Assembly (NCBI GenBank): GCA_910591455.2
Contig: OU342806.1
Location: 6,190,275 to 6,254,274, forward strand
Reading direction: 5' to 3'
Length of the DNA: 64,000 bases
From: Pholis gunnellus
Lineage: Eukaryota; Chordata; Actinopteri; Perciformes; Pholidae
A program made the position numbers and the translations under genes. This document shows, in pieces, positions 1-13,527 of this stretch (the stretch's first letter is position 1; each line of letters begins with the position of its first letter). A model generated the notes under the pieces. That model made no database searches and was not told the DNA's origin. It worked only from the letters and a program-made list of their open reading frames with translations.

Positions 1-221
1 TGGGCAGTTACACTGGTAGGCATTGACCAGGTCAATGCAGCGTCCTCGGTTCTGACACGGGTTGCTGTGGCACTCCTGGACCTGGATATTACAGATGGAG
101 CCCGTGTATCCAGGTTGGCACTCACAGGAGAAGGTGGCGATGCCGTCTTTACACACACCGTGGTGGCATGGCTCTGGTACGCAGTCGTTGATGTTGTCCT
201 CACAAAGTAGACCAGTGAAGC
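1..221 (-). CDS. notch2: notch2 exon 11, partial (EGF15-16)
   Basis: Acceptor CCGCAG|GCTTCA at 221. 221 bases lie inside the window, and 13 more would be expected from the usual 234-base exon. It encodes NINDCVPEPCHHGVC (EGF15) and QVQECHSNPCQNRGRC (EGF16), then reads through to the window edge at CNCP. Confidence 0.94.
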
Positions 222-3200
222 CTGCGGAAGGACATTTTCTCTTAGGCTATTGCGTCATCGATCAAGTGACTATTTCAGATTATTTTCTGGGTGAGAAAGG
301 GTATGGGGTCTAAATTAATGCATTTACTATTTCATAGCAAAATAGCAGAGCAGGGAACAAGGACTTAACATGTGTTTATTCCCTTTTTACCTTCAGCACA
401 TTCGCAATCATATCCGTTGGGTCGGTCGATACACTTGGCCCCGTTTAAACAGGGCGTGCTGGAACACTCATCTATGTCGATCTGGCACATTTCACCGCTG
501 AAGCCTGAAAACAGAACAACACAAATGAGCATAATAACAAAGAGCACACGTTAAAAGACAGGACGAGGCTTCATAAGCCAATTCATTTTCACTCTGATTG
601 GGCGGAAACCTGAAAAATAGATGAACGTGTGTACGAACCTGCTGGGCATTCGCAGACGAAGCGGCTGACCTGGTCCAGACATTTGCCCTGGTTCAGACAG
701 GGCGAGCTGATGCACTCGTTCATCTCCACCTCACAATGAGTCCCCTCAAATCCTGCATGACGAGAAACAAGTTTTTATTATTTCGCTAAGGACCTTATGT
801 GTTTAAATAACTTCATTTGAACCTTGTGGTGTCAGCCCGCCTCAGCAGACTGTTATCAACTCCACCAAGGAAGTCATGTTTTTGCTCAATATTGTTTATT
901 TGTTAGCAGGATGTCCCTCCAAAAAAATGGTAACAGATCTGAATGAGATTAAAAAAGGTAGGCCATATTTTTCAACATTGTATAATAATTTTCTTATGAA
1001 TTCTCAGCACTTGTTCGGATTACACAATGTGGCCCATGTATCATAATAGTGTTTATCACTCTGGATCAGATTTAGATGATAAAATGTAATCCTTTCAAAT
1101 GCTGCATTTCTTTGAAGCTTATTTGGAACAGATTGCCTGATAAAACTGCTTCGAATGTAAGGTAATTCATAATTTCTCAAGGAATGTACCAGGCATGCAG
1201 ATGCAGGTGTAGTCCCCGATGCGATCCAGACATGTGCCGTCGTTCTGGCAGGGGCTCGAAGCGCACTCGTTGACGTCTTGTTCACAGCGCGGCCCAGCGT
1301 AACCCCTCGCACAGTTACACGTGAAGGAGCCGTCGGTGTTCACACACTGACCGCCGTGCTCGCAAGGGTTGGTACCTGATGATGCAGAGGAAATAGGCAT
1401 GCTTGAAAGCAGAACAGACTGGCAGAGGTACGTGTTATGTGTGGTTAGAACTCTCTCTCTCTTACCAATGCTGCATTCGTCTCTGTCGATGTTGCAGGTG
1501 CTGCCTACATACCCAGGTGCACAGTTACAGTTAAACATGCCACTGATGGGGTTGGTGTCACACTGAGAACCCTCTCTGCAGGGGTTACTGATACAGGCGT
1601 CATCTCTATGGCAGAGCAAGCCTGAAAGGAACATTGTGATGACAAGGAATGAGTAAACTAGACACAGTATTGAGTTCCACAGTTAATCCCCAACATCTCA
1701 ACTAATGCACTTTGCTGAAACTAGTTTTGAGAATTCGAAAAATCCAACACTCAAGCGACCGATGGTGTAACTTCATCACTCGCTCAGTCGGGGACAGACG
1801 CGTGTTCAGCTATTTGAATAGCAGATCCAAATGTGTGTGCTGAGATGAAAATGTCCACACTGCAGTAGTAGTTTGGAGTAATAGAACAAAGGTTGCACTA
1901 CTGGCCTACCTGTCTTTCCGTAGGGGCAGAGGCAGACGAAAGACGCCACGCGGTCGATGCATGTGGAGCCTGCGCTGCACGCAGCCGTCGCACAGTCGTC
2001 GATGTTGATAGAGCAGTCGGGTCCACTCCAGCCGTTAACGCACACACAGACATAGCTGCCAAACAGGTTGCTGCAGGTACCGCCGTTCTGGCAAGTGTTT
2101 GGCTGCAGACGACACTCGTCCACATCTTCGGTACAGTGCTGACCTGCGGCGAGGCATTAAGAAATGTAAACATATGAAGTTAAGTCAATACTCCATGTTG
2201 TACTACAACATAACTCAAGGTGTGACCTCATGGTTGTTCCTGTGGAGAAAACAAAATATTGACCCATTTTTTAAGATATTTTAGATTCTTACCGCCTTAT
2301 TTAGAAAGCTCTATTTTTTGCAGACATGAAAAATATACAGTAAGGGAATACTTTTCGACCACAGTGGCCATTCTTAAATACCCTGCTCACATTGGCTTTG
2401 CTTTCTTCGGTTGGATTAGTGCTACATAAACTCACACAGGCCCAAGGAAGCTGATGTTTGCATGTTTGCTTTGTAAACGGAAAGCTTGCGTATGCACTAC
2501 AAGCGTGTTAGCACAGACACACCTTGTGTGAAGTACGAGGCTCTGTAGTATGAAGAGGAAAATAAAGAAGACTGGTAGGAAGTGAGATATCAAAACAGAC
2601 AACATGAAAGGATCCAATTTATGAGAAAAGATATTTCAAAATGATACGGCTAGAATATCTAGAAAATGAAGAGGTAAGGGCACAAACAACATGCCGTCGA
2701 TTTCATTTAAAAAGACTTGACATGACGTCACTGCAAGTAGTCGTCGCAAGAACATACAATCAAACAAGTGAACACACAAATCCCTTACCAGTCCACTCTG
2801 GCGGGCACTGGCAGTTGTAGGTGTTGACTCCGTCCATACACGTTCCTCCATTGGCACACTGATGACCGGGGCAGTCGTCAATGTTGCTCTCACAGTTAGT
2901 CCCGTTGAAACCTGGCACACATGATTGGGGAAGAACATGAACTCAAACACCTAACTTCTACATGATATTCTCTGGCGTACATTAGTATTATCACATGTCC
3001 TGGTAGTGTTTGTTGTGTCTATTGCTAACTGTAGCAGACTGACAGCACAGTGTTTCCAACACAACACAGCAAACAGGATCAGACTGTTTGCACCTCAAAC
3101 AACATAATGCAACAATGCAGAAACTCAAAGCTACGTACATAGATAGATAAATACCAGTTGCAGTGTCACTCTTTTTCTCTGCCTAAATTCCATTGTATTC

Positions 3201-4741
3201 TCTTAAACGCCCTCTCTCTCTCTCTCTCTCTCACCAGGCAACACAATTGTCAATATCTCTGTTGGTGTGCGGTGGTTTAACTTTTTAAACGTGGTCATTT
3301 TTTGTGTTTTTTTCTAGTTCACAACAAAAGTCTCGGTATTTCACAATCTGAATCCCTTTACCTGGGAGGCAGTGGCAAGAGTAGCTGGTTTCAGAGTTCT
3401 GGTGGCAGGTGCCTCCATTGAGGCATGGTGAGGGTGAGCAAGGGATGTACGAGCTTTCACAGTGTCTGCCCGTAAACCCTGGGTCACAGGTACACCTGTA
3501 ATGACAGAGTACATTTCATTTAACTCAGTCGTATTTCCAGATGGTGGCACATTTCACATTTGATTATTACAAACTAGATTCTCACTTGTAGGAGCCAGGG
3601 GTGTTGACGCATATGCCTTCGTTCTGGCATATAGAGGGCGTGGCAGCACATTCATTCGTGTCATTCAGGCAGCGAGGACCTGTGTAGCCAGGAGGACAGG
3701 AGCACGTGTAGCTGCCGGCAGACGGAGAGCTGCACGTCCCACCGTTGGCACAGGGGCTAGAAAGACAGCTGTCTTCGTGCTCACACTGCAGTCCTGGGAG
3801 TGAAGAGGAAGGAGAAGAGCAGAGCATTAGTGCTCCAGCTGTCAAATGTGTCCTCCACCTCTGGAAAATGACGGCTTAGATAATAGAGGACAGCAATATG
3901 CAATGACGGATATATTTTTGTGGTTATCTGAAAGACTTGATATATCGCATGTTGTATTTTATCCGATGATACTTGCAGTACAAGTAAAATACTTTTGAAT
4001 CACCTTCTGGATCCATTAATGCATCAAGAGACACATACTGACAGATAATCATGGGATGCCAGATTTGTTTTCACTTGCATCAGTGCAGTAAGAGAAAATT
4101 GCTGAAAGATTTTTCAGTATCAGAAGTTAATGTTGACTGCACAATGTAATGGCAGCATCTGTATTTAGACAGGTTCCCTATAAGCTTGCCGCAGTTATAA
4201 TGAAATGTCGCCTAATCTAGCAGGAATGTTGCAACATGTGTCCTGTATTGTTGCTAGCTGCTGGGCCCCACATCTGGATTCACACCCAGAAGCGACTTGT
4301 TCCTTGCTTTAAGGCTTAACTTTTACTTTTGCTGTATATGTTATGAGGATATAAGGGTATAGCAGTCTTTACAGCTAGCATGTGTATTTGTAAGTGCGAA
4401 CAAAAGTCAGATATCACTGCCCTACTGGCAAACTCACTGAGAGGTGATTAAACAGCATCTCACCTGTCCATCCTCTGGTGCACTCGCACTTGTATTTGTC
4501 GAGGGACAGCAGGGCGCAGACACCCTTGTTGAGACAGGGGTTGGTGGGGTAACACGTGGAGTTCTGGGGAGTTTGGCAGTGCTGTCCGGTGTAGCCAAGA
4601 GGGCAGGTGCAGGCGGCGCTGCCTGGCACGGGTACGCCCGCTAACATGGACACAGAGCAGTTCCCTCCGTTCAGGCAGAAGCCCGGGTCACAAGGGTCCT
4701 TGTGGTGGCAGTACTCACCCAGGAAGCCTGGTGCACACCTA

Positions 4742-4814
<73 letters not shown>

Positions 4815-5269
4815 AAATCAGTGATGGAGCATGCAATGGCACACACACAAGGATTTAAACCTAATCACCCCTCAATACAGACAATACAGCTGAAAGATGA
4901 ATTCAACAATTGTGTGTGTTTGACAGAGAGGTAAAGAAACAAAACAAAAGAGTGAGTTTCAGTCAGGTGCACACACTGCACCACATCAGACAGCTGCATT
5001 GATACCAGAGTGTAGCGTCTGCACTGGAGTCCTGCAGTACACACAGATCAAAGGAAACAAATGAACCAGCACAGGTAAACACTGGTGCCTAATGCACAGT
5101 GTCTTGCCACTGCTGCACTGTGATGTAAACAACAGTATGTGGACCCACATCCCTGAGCAGGAGTACAAGCTAAATGTGTGGTTGTGCATTGTTCAGTTAC
5201 TATTAAAGGGTTAATGGGCTGCATTTACGCTTTGCTTTTAAAATAAATATGACGTATTTACAGTGCAAG

Positions 5270-5322
<53 letters not shown>

Positions 5323-7619
5323 TGGATTCATGTGGCCACGAGCTGCTTGACAGAAGAAGTTGGAGCATTGTGTCTTGCTGAAGGCCATTTTGAAATGCTG
5401 TTAAGATGTGAATCGCTAACCCTCTGATTACTGATATGAGATGCTCAGAACCCTGAGCTGTTGCCCCACAAACCAGAGAAAAGGGGGAAGCTGGGCTTGG
5501 TGAAAGGGTTAAAACGGGGTCAGTGACGGAAAAGAAGAAGTCAGAAAGTAGAAGGATGTGAGTTTGGAGTTATCTGGAAGTTGTTGACTGGCAGCAAACG
5601 AAACACAGCCAGTGGAAAGCACCAGCACGTCTGTGGGCAATGTAGAAGATGAACCATGTTCATGGCAACAGATAAGTGATGTCATAATGGGAACAGAAAT
5701 GTGTCCACGGTAGAGGTAAAGACATTTTCAAGCTGTATGGTGTACGACTAAAAGAAAAGCAGCACTCTATCGCGTTGTGACCACATTTGGTCGTGTTTTT
5801 TCCTCCGCTTATTCATCAGCCCCTTTCTTTCAATTTCTCTTTCTTCTTCTCAGTGATTCAGCCACACGTCGAGCAGCGGGGAGGATATTACAATATTACA
5901 CAATGCCCACGAGGAGATCGCGTCAAAAAACAGAGATTTCTTTCGTCACTTTCTATTCCTCTTGTTTGTTTTCAGTCCCTCCCACTTTCACACACCACTT
6001 CTCCTCCGTGTGTGTGCGTGAGGGCCATTTGATCAGGGGTGTTACTTTGTCATTAGTCAGGTAATTTCCTGCGTATGCTATTTTGATCAGCCGTCTGTCG
6101 CATTGTGCGGCACATGGCTGACACACCGTCTAGGGACCGTGGGCGACGGAGCGGCCGGCTGCCTCTTACACGGGCCTCTAAACCGGCCTCCCTAGAGGGG
6201 CTCAGGTAACATAATAGTGGAGATACACCACAGAGTAACTAACACTCACATACGCAGGCACAGAGAAATGAATACCTTCTTTCATAACCATTCCAAATGG
6301 ATAAATATGGCTTCTTTTTTTTTCCACAAATAACCGCACCTCTAGAATGTAAACATAAAGGGTATCAGAAGTATCAGAGATCGGTGTTATGAGCCATATA
6401 AAACAGAAACGAAACGTTGGAGGTGGGAATTATCTGAAATCCAGTCTCACGCTTATTAACTTGTATTCATTATGGGCCACTCCGCCCCAAAGCAGCCTGA
6501 AGATATTAGGTGATGAGCGCATGGGAAAGAGGGGGGAAGTCGACTCAGCGATCAATCACATCTGTGAGGATACTGCTCGGTACGATGTGTGAGTCAGCCA
6601 ATGTCTCCTCAGACACGACAAACAACAAGCTGACAACATTATGCTACAGCGTATCAAATGCACTGACGTGTACACAAACCAACCCCAAAGGAATGGAATC
6701 AACACCCTAATATTGAGCGTGTTTTCTATTTGTTTAAACTAGATATGACAGAAAACTCTTTCACTATTTTTAAGTTTAGTTTAGTTCTTGTTCCACAGAC
6801 CAATAATGATTAAACATGCATTTAATGAAACACATTGTAGATTTGAGTGACACGTCTGTTATTATGATGAACATGGGCACTGTAGGTTTTTTTCAGTCAA
6901 GGCCAGAAATACTCTCTTGTGCACCAAAGCCACTGATGAAATGCACAATCAGCTCTTTACTATTGGGGCCTAAATACATTGTTGTTTTTTGTCTGTTTTC
7001 ATGGATTTTTTTCACAGTAACAAAACATAGAATATTGCCAGCCTTTATCTTTTAAATGTATATTTTATCCCTCGAACATATTCTCTAAAAATGGGCCATG
7101 TGCATGTACTCATGGTGCCGGTAAACAGATAAACAAGTTGACAGGTTAGTGACGTAGGATCTTCAAAGAAAAGACGGACTTCATGCCTCTTCACTTCCAC
7201 TCTGTCAGATTAGACATGGCCACCCTCCCTCTTTCCTGTCTCCGTCCCCTGTATCAGCACGTCTGCAGTGCAACCCCCAACACACATGGCAATATACACA
7301 CACACACACACACACACGCGCGCACATAAATACACAAACACAGAGACGTCCCTCCCCACTCCGAACGCAAACACAGCTTGGTCATGATATCACAACAAGA
7401 CGGCCGTCGTGGGAATTAGGACAGCTTTCTTCTCCTCCGCCCCCTCTCAGGGAGGAATGACATGGCCTTCTGCCCCGGGACATACATCACATTAGCAGAC
7501 TGGCATGCGATGAACACCGTGTCCAGGTTGATACAAGGTTTACGTTTCACTGGGATCATTTCACACATTTTTCACCGTTTAAAACAATGAGGAATACGAG
7601 AGGTATGTTCAACAAAGTC

Positions 7620-7668
<49 letters not shown>

Positions 7669-8895
7669 GATTGGTGGTCTTGCAACTCTACACCACCCTA
7701 CAAGAATTATTTGCAGCTTTGAGAATTTTTGGAGAAAATTCCAAAGCGCTGACAGGAAAGATGCGCAGCAATCTCTATTAAATGAAATCGCTGCCATCCA
7801 ACCGGTGTTGACAGAACCAAATGCCATGGCGTCAGGAAATGATACCAACCCCGTCCTTCAGGTTTCACTCCCAGATAGAGCGCTCATTCTTAGCCACCGG
7901 CTGTATCGCTACAGAGCCGGAGGCCAGCAGACAAGGCTGAGCACGATTCACACACATTATTGTCAGGGAGTGGTGTCTCACTGCTGAGGAGATGAACACA
8001 ATGGCACACTAGTCCGTCGCTGAACGCAACACGGTGGGTGTAAGCGTGATTCTTCAGACACGCTTTCATTCACTCTAACAGAACAAGGGGCAAGAAAGTT
8101 GCACACGGATAAATGCGGCGCTCTACTTTCATGAAGAAAAAAAAAGCGAGCGGAGAGGGTTTTCTGCAGCCAAAGTCATCTATGGGATTCTTTGTTTTGC
8201 TCCATGAGGGCTTTTTTTTTTCCTCCTCTTTTCCCCATCCTTCGCTTACTCTGTGCAATTTCCTGCAGCCCTTCTTTTCCCTCCCTCTCTCACTCCTCCA
8301 CCTCTCATTTCTAACCCACTCTGGAGGTGTCAGGTTTCTACAGCTGGTTCACATTAGCGCCCCCATCTCACGCACACCCCTCCCTCCCTCCCTCCCTCCC
8401 TCTCTCTCTGCACCCCTTCTCTCCTTCGTCCTCTCTCCCGCCTCCTCCTCCTCTACCTCATGCTGACCTCTGCCTGTCCTGGCTGGCTGGCTGGCCGTGT
8501 GTGGGGCGGGGGGGGGGGGGTTTCAATGAGCAGAATTGGGTGGCTTGAATCTCACTCACTCGTGTAATGTCTCCCACGTCTTTCATTTCTAATTCCTATG
8601 TCTCAAGCTCCATACTCTCTTGACTCTCCTCTCATCTCGAATCTCTAATTCCCCTTTTCTTTTGTGCTAAACCTCTCTACCTTCCTCTCCTCAACTACGA
8701 TCCCACCACCACCTCCTCCTCCTCCTCCTCCTCCTCCTCAGCAACGCTTAATAACTTCATCATGCTCTCCCCCTGCGGCCATCCCAGAGAAACAGTGTGA
8801 GAGTTGTGGGAGAGCATAAGCCAGCTCACATTTCAATCCCTGGATCATTCCCTGGCTTGGCTAGAGCATAGGTGGTCTATTCACTGTACTGTAGG

Positions 8896-8959
<64 letters not shown>

Positions 8960-9514
8960 AATAGACATCACAAGTCAAGTGCAGAACACGTTGCTGCTGG
9001 CTTTGTTGTTGCTTCAATGCATGGCTGTGCTGCAAGATGCCTGGTAGATTATAGGAAGGAAAGGAAAAGGCTCACGAGTAGTTCAGTTATATTCAGACGC
9101 TGCCGCTCTATCAGAACCAGAGAGTCCGCACAAATGTTCATCCAGATCACAGGATTTAAGTTTTGAAACTGCAGTCCCGATATCTCAGATATTGCTATAA
9201 ATAATCAAAGTGATGTTCAAAGCAATGGACCGTGTTAGTCATGACATGAGAGCAAACTCCTCCGGTGCGTTAATCAGCTGGACGATTGAGATGAACGTTC
9301 ACAGTCATATCAGAGCCAGAAGTGACACAAACAGCGATGCACTTTCTTGACCTCAAAGGTGAACGGGGGCGGCCTGACCCGGGGAGCTCCCGAGACAAAT
9401 GGTTCACGTGTGCTGGAATACATCTCAAAGGGGAGGTGCACCAGCATGTGACCGTATCTGCTCTATCTCCACTCAGCAAAGAATGCGTTCACACCACTTC
9501 TTCACAGTCAATTG

Positions 9515-9545
<31 letters not shown>

Positions 9546-12500
9546 ACACTAGACAGACGGGAGCTTTAGTTGAGGAAGATCATTATTTGTCCTATCACAG
9601 ATCTGTGTCAGTGTAAATGCAGTGTGTGGATAATATAGGTCTGGAAGGGGAGCAGTGTAACATCAGCCAGTGCCACAGTCTGTTCTACGTGGGTAAATTA
9701 AAAAAAAAAACACTTAAATGTGTTCTTTTTAGGGGGATGGAAACTATGAATCTACTACTTCAACAATCGTTAGTAGCGCTGTCGTTTTTAGTGGTTTGTA
9801 TTTTTGGCACACTCCACTTTTCATACAGCAGAGGCAGAAGAAATAACATCGGGGGCGGGCGGGAGTGGTCTGAGAATGATGTCGAGGTTGTGCAGAAAAG
9901 AAAGACACAAGAGAGAGAGAAAAAGAAAAGAGGAAGGTGGATGAAGTGAAGAGAGCGCAATGAGGTGACCATGAAAAAGTAATGAGAGAGCGAGACCTAT
10001 ACGGAGAGCAGAGGGAGCCGGGGCAGTCAGACTGAGAAGCTTCAGAGCAGACGGAATAAAGGAGTGCAGAGCAGGGTGGAGTCCAGACGAGGGACATGCG
10101 GTCAAATCTCAGGCTGCGATCAAAAAGACTCATCTGAGTGGCTGCGGGTACGCAGCACAGCAACCATTTTCTCTCTGAGCCTGCCGCTCTATGTTGTTCT
10201 GTCATTATCCCGTTTCTGCGGTCGTTTAATGTGGAATCTCCGATAATAGGGCTGTCGGCCTATAAAGTCTTTTTTTTTCTTCATTAAGGATGTAGAACAA
10301 AGTGTTTGTACTCTCTACTTTAGCTCACTGTTAGTAACCGAATGGCTATTTCTGCAGCTCACTCAAGAGATTCTAAAAGTTGAATCAAATGTACTGAAAT
10401 ATAAGTAGTAGTAATAGATGCTTTTTTTTGTAATTAACTGAGTGATGATGCACTGAAGCTCACACTGGTAGGAGCCTTTACCTCACGGTGCATGTATGGA
10501 GAACGTGTGACCGTATGACAAAACCGAGGTGCTTCTGACCCCACGGTGTCATAGCCGCTGTGTGACAGAAAGCCACTCGTCACCTCACTGTGTGCGGGTT
10601 TATGGTCTGGTTGCTACATTCCCCACTAGTTTGTAAGGCTTCCTCTTTCTCAGAGCAAGGGTTTGCATCTCTAGAACTCTGAGCAGCCTGGTGCTCATCC
10701 GCACGTTTGTAGGTTTTTACGGGACCCTTTGTTTGTTTTGGGGGGTTTTGGGGCTGTCGGTCAAACACAACAAGCAACCGTCACCTCGGGCTCTGAGAAA
10801 TTGTGCGCACCAAGTGGTTAATACACCGACTATGGATGAGAACCCAACATCAAAAACTAACTCACTAACTAACTAATAAGCTATCCCTTTAGCTGAACTT
10901 CAGACCTCTCTGTGCCATCATGTGAACTTGCCCTAGGCTCAAGGTGCCCCAGAGACACACACACAGACACACACACACACACGGCACATACGAAAACATA
11001 CACACAAAGAAACTCTTATCGTGTGGTTCCAGCCTAAACCACATCTACAGCGCTGTGAGCAGAACTGTGGGAAGGAGATAAGTCTTTGGAGCGTAAGAGC
11101 GGGAAATCTCTGCCGTGGGTCCCAGTCTCCTACTCTAGCTTTTGTTGACTTTAGTCCGGATCATATGCCTTACCCGCTTCAAATCTGAGTGTGTGTGGGT
11201 GTGTGTGTGAGTGAGTGTGCCTGGGAGAGTGAGTGCTGTGGAGGTGTGGAGCAGAGAGAAGTGACTGATCCAAATCATTTTCTGCCAACTATCTTCCCTG
11301 CTTCGCTCCCTCCTTTTCAACCAAAGGACATTCTTTCTGTGAGGTAACGAGGTGACACAAAATGACTGAGTCAACAACAGCCGGAGGGAAAAAAGATTCT
11401 CAACAAAGCTCTAAAAACACACAGATGTGAATGAGAGATAAAGCAGGTACGGCTGTAATAAGGGCGAGAGGGTGAAGGTCTAAACAGTAACGGGGGGGGG
11501 GGGGGGTTGTGGGAGAAGGATTAAGAAGCCTGGTGAGTCGAGTCCAGAGGCATCTAAATCTCTGAAGCAAAGGGAGGGACAGAAGCATGGACGGATGAGT
11601 GACAGTTTGATGAAGGAGGCGTAGCAAGAGGGAGATTACACTCCTCTCTCTGCGCCGCTTCTCCCCCCCTCCTCCCCTCCCCCTCCCCCCCTTGGCTGCT
11701 CTCTCATCATTAGTAAGGAGTTGTGCTCCGAGGCATTCCTCCTCAAATTACCTGAAAAAAGACATCCTCTTTTCTTTTGGCCCCTTTCTCTTCCTCTGTC
11801 TGCCCCGCAGGCAGATTCTACCTGTCAGATCAAACAGGCAGCAGGTCTACACAACACGGTAACTCTCAACCCTCTTCAAAAAAAACTTTTTTTAATAAAC
11901 ATAAAGGCATGACAGTGACTGCAGGAGAGTGAGAGAGTGAGGAAGAAAAAAGGGGGGGGGGGGGGGGGCATTGAGAGGGAGGGAGAGTTAATCAGTTTGC
12001 ACCGTGGCCCAACAGCAGACAAAGAGATCTTGTTCTGGAGGAAAATAGGCTTTCGACAACGTAATGTGTGTCGTACTTGGACTGCTCAGGTATTGAGCCA
12101 GTGAGTCAGACTCCATGTTGGGCTGCATTCACTCTAAATTAATCAAACAGTCCGACGCAATGGCAGAACGATTAAAACGAAGCGCGCATTGACGAGATGT
12201 TGCGATGGTGATGGAATAAAATATGTTAAATAAGAATATTTTGCGTCTACTATTTTATGAAATGCAGCTTTCTCTTAATGTCGTATTGCAAAATGCAACA
12301 ACTATCTCTGGTGTGAGGGAGATACGTAACATCCGTTCTGGAGGACGACAAAAAGTTAAATGAAAAGAACAATACTTGGAATGCTGGATCAGCATTCCAA
12401 AAATAACCGTAACATTTTGGACGTCAATGCCGTCTACCGTTACCGGTGTTCTCTCCCGACCTCACCCAATGTTTTGGGGTTATTTTCCTGCTCTCGTCCG

Positions 12501-12952
12501 CCACTAACATGATTTCATGTGAACGCAGCATTTAATGTCAGGAATCCTTGGCCAACAAACCAGACCACTGTTTCTGTGCTCTTCGTCAATACCTCGTCAG
12601 AAAAGAGTTATGTATCCCTCCAGTCACAAATGCTTACCAATCAAACTTGTGCCATGCCCAAATCTACACCGAGACACACACTCACACACCTTCTTTCTCA
12701 CACCCAAAGCCGATGGCTTGCAGTGCCACCGGTTAGACGGCTTCCCTGCACCCAGCTAGTCAGCTCGTCGACCTCTCCCATGCACTAATACTCTCTCACG
12801 ATATTCTTCATGTCCAAAATCAGACACCTGAGCTTCATCTGCAAAACATCACATTTTCCAACGTCAATGTCATTATAGTCATTGTCTTGAGGAGGAGGAT
12901 GTTCCCTATCGTCTCTTTTCCCTTCTCCTTATCTGTCTTAAATGGAAAAAAA

Positions 12953-13001
<49 letters not shown>

Positions 13002-13486
13002 ATGACTAGAGTAGTTCTATGTTTTCCAGAGTTTCCAGAATGTATGGGAACTCTGCAGAAGTTGCACAGAAGCTCATTCTGTTCACATAAACAGGGGCCC
13101 CATCTTTCCAGTGTGCAGCGGTTTTTACTACGTATATCAAACAATAACAACTGGATTAATGGAGGAACATTATTTTTCCTTGTTGCTACACAACAAAGGG
13201 CACAACAAATGTCTCGCAAAAAACAATTTAACCGTCCATCAGTTGAAACTCATTAACTGTTTCATTATGCAGTCACTCCCAGTGTGACCCCAGGTGTGAT
13301 CCATGTGACATAATTAGGCTGGTCCGAGCCAAAAGGGCCAAAGTAACTGTTGACTTACAACCGGCTGCCTTTAATACACTGAGGAGACTAATAAACACAT
13401 AATTTGATTTCCACACAATGAGTCTTTTCATCAGCAGCACAGTGCAGACGGGGCCAGACAGAGGCAAGTGCGTGCATTGGAGTCCA

Positions 13487-13527
<41 letters not shown>

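Larger units (their letters stand above)
222..4463 (-). other. notch2: short notch2 introns 3-10
   Basis: The introns between exons 3 and 11 are 90 to 670 bases long. Those over 300 bases (753-1189, 2144-2788, 2912-3361, 3794-4463) contain no gene or recognisable mobile element. A short (TC)n tract lies near 3212-3231. Confidence 0.8.

Noticed and set aside
1893..2177. Plus-strand open frames opposite notch2 exon 6
   Set aside because: Antisense shadow of a conserved EGF-coding exon with Cys-rich codons. No independent evidence.
8210..8520. Pro/Ser-rich plus-strand frames in the pyrimidine-rich stretch of notch2 intron 2
   Set aside because: They arise from low-complexity CT-rich DNA, not from a gene.
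9744..10205. 153-codon minus-strand frame in notch2 intron 2
   Set aside because: Ser/Leu/Phe-rich translation of purine-rich DNA with no domain and no splice relation to notch2 exons.
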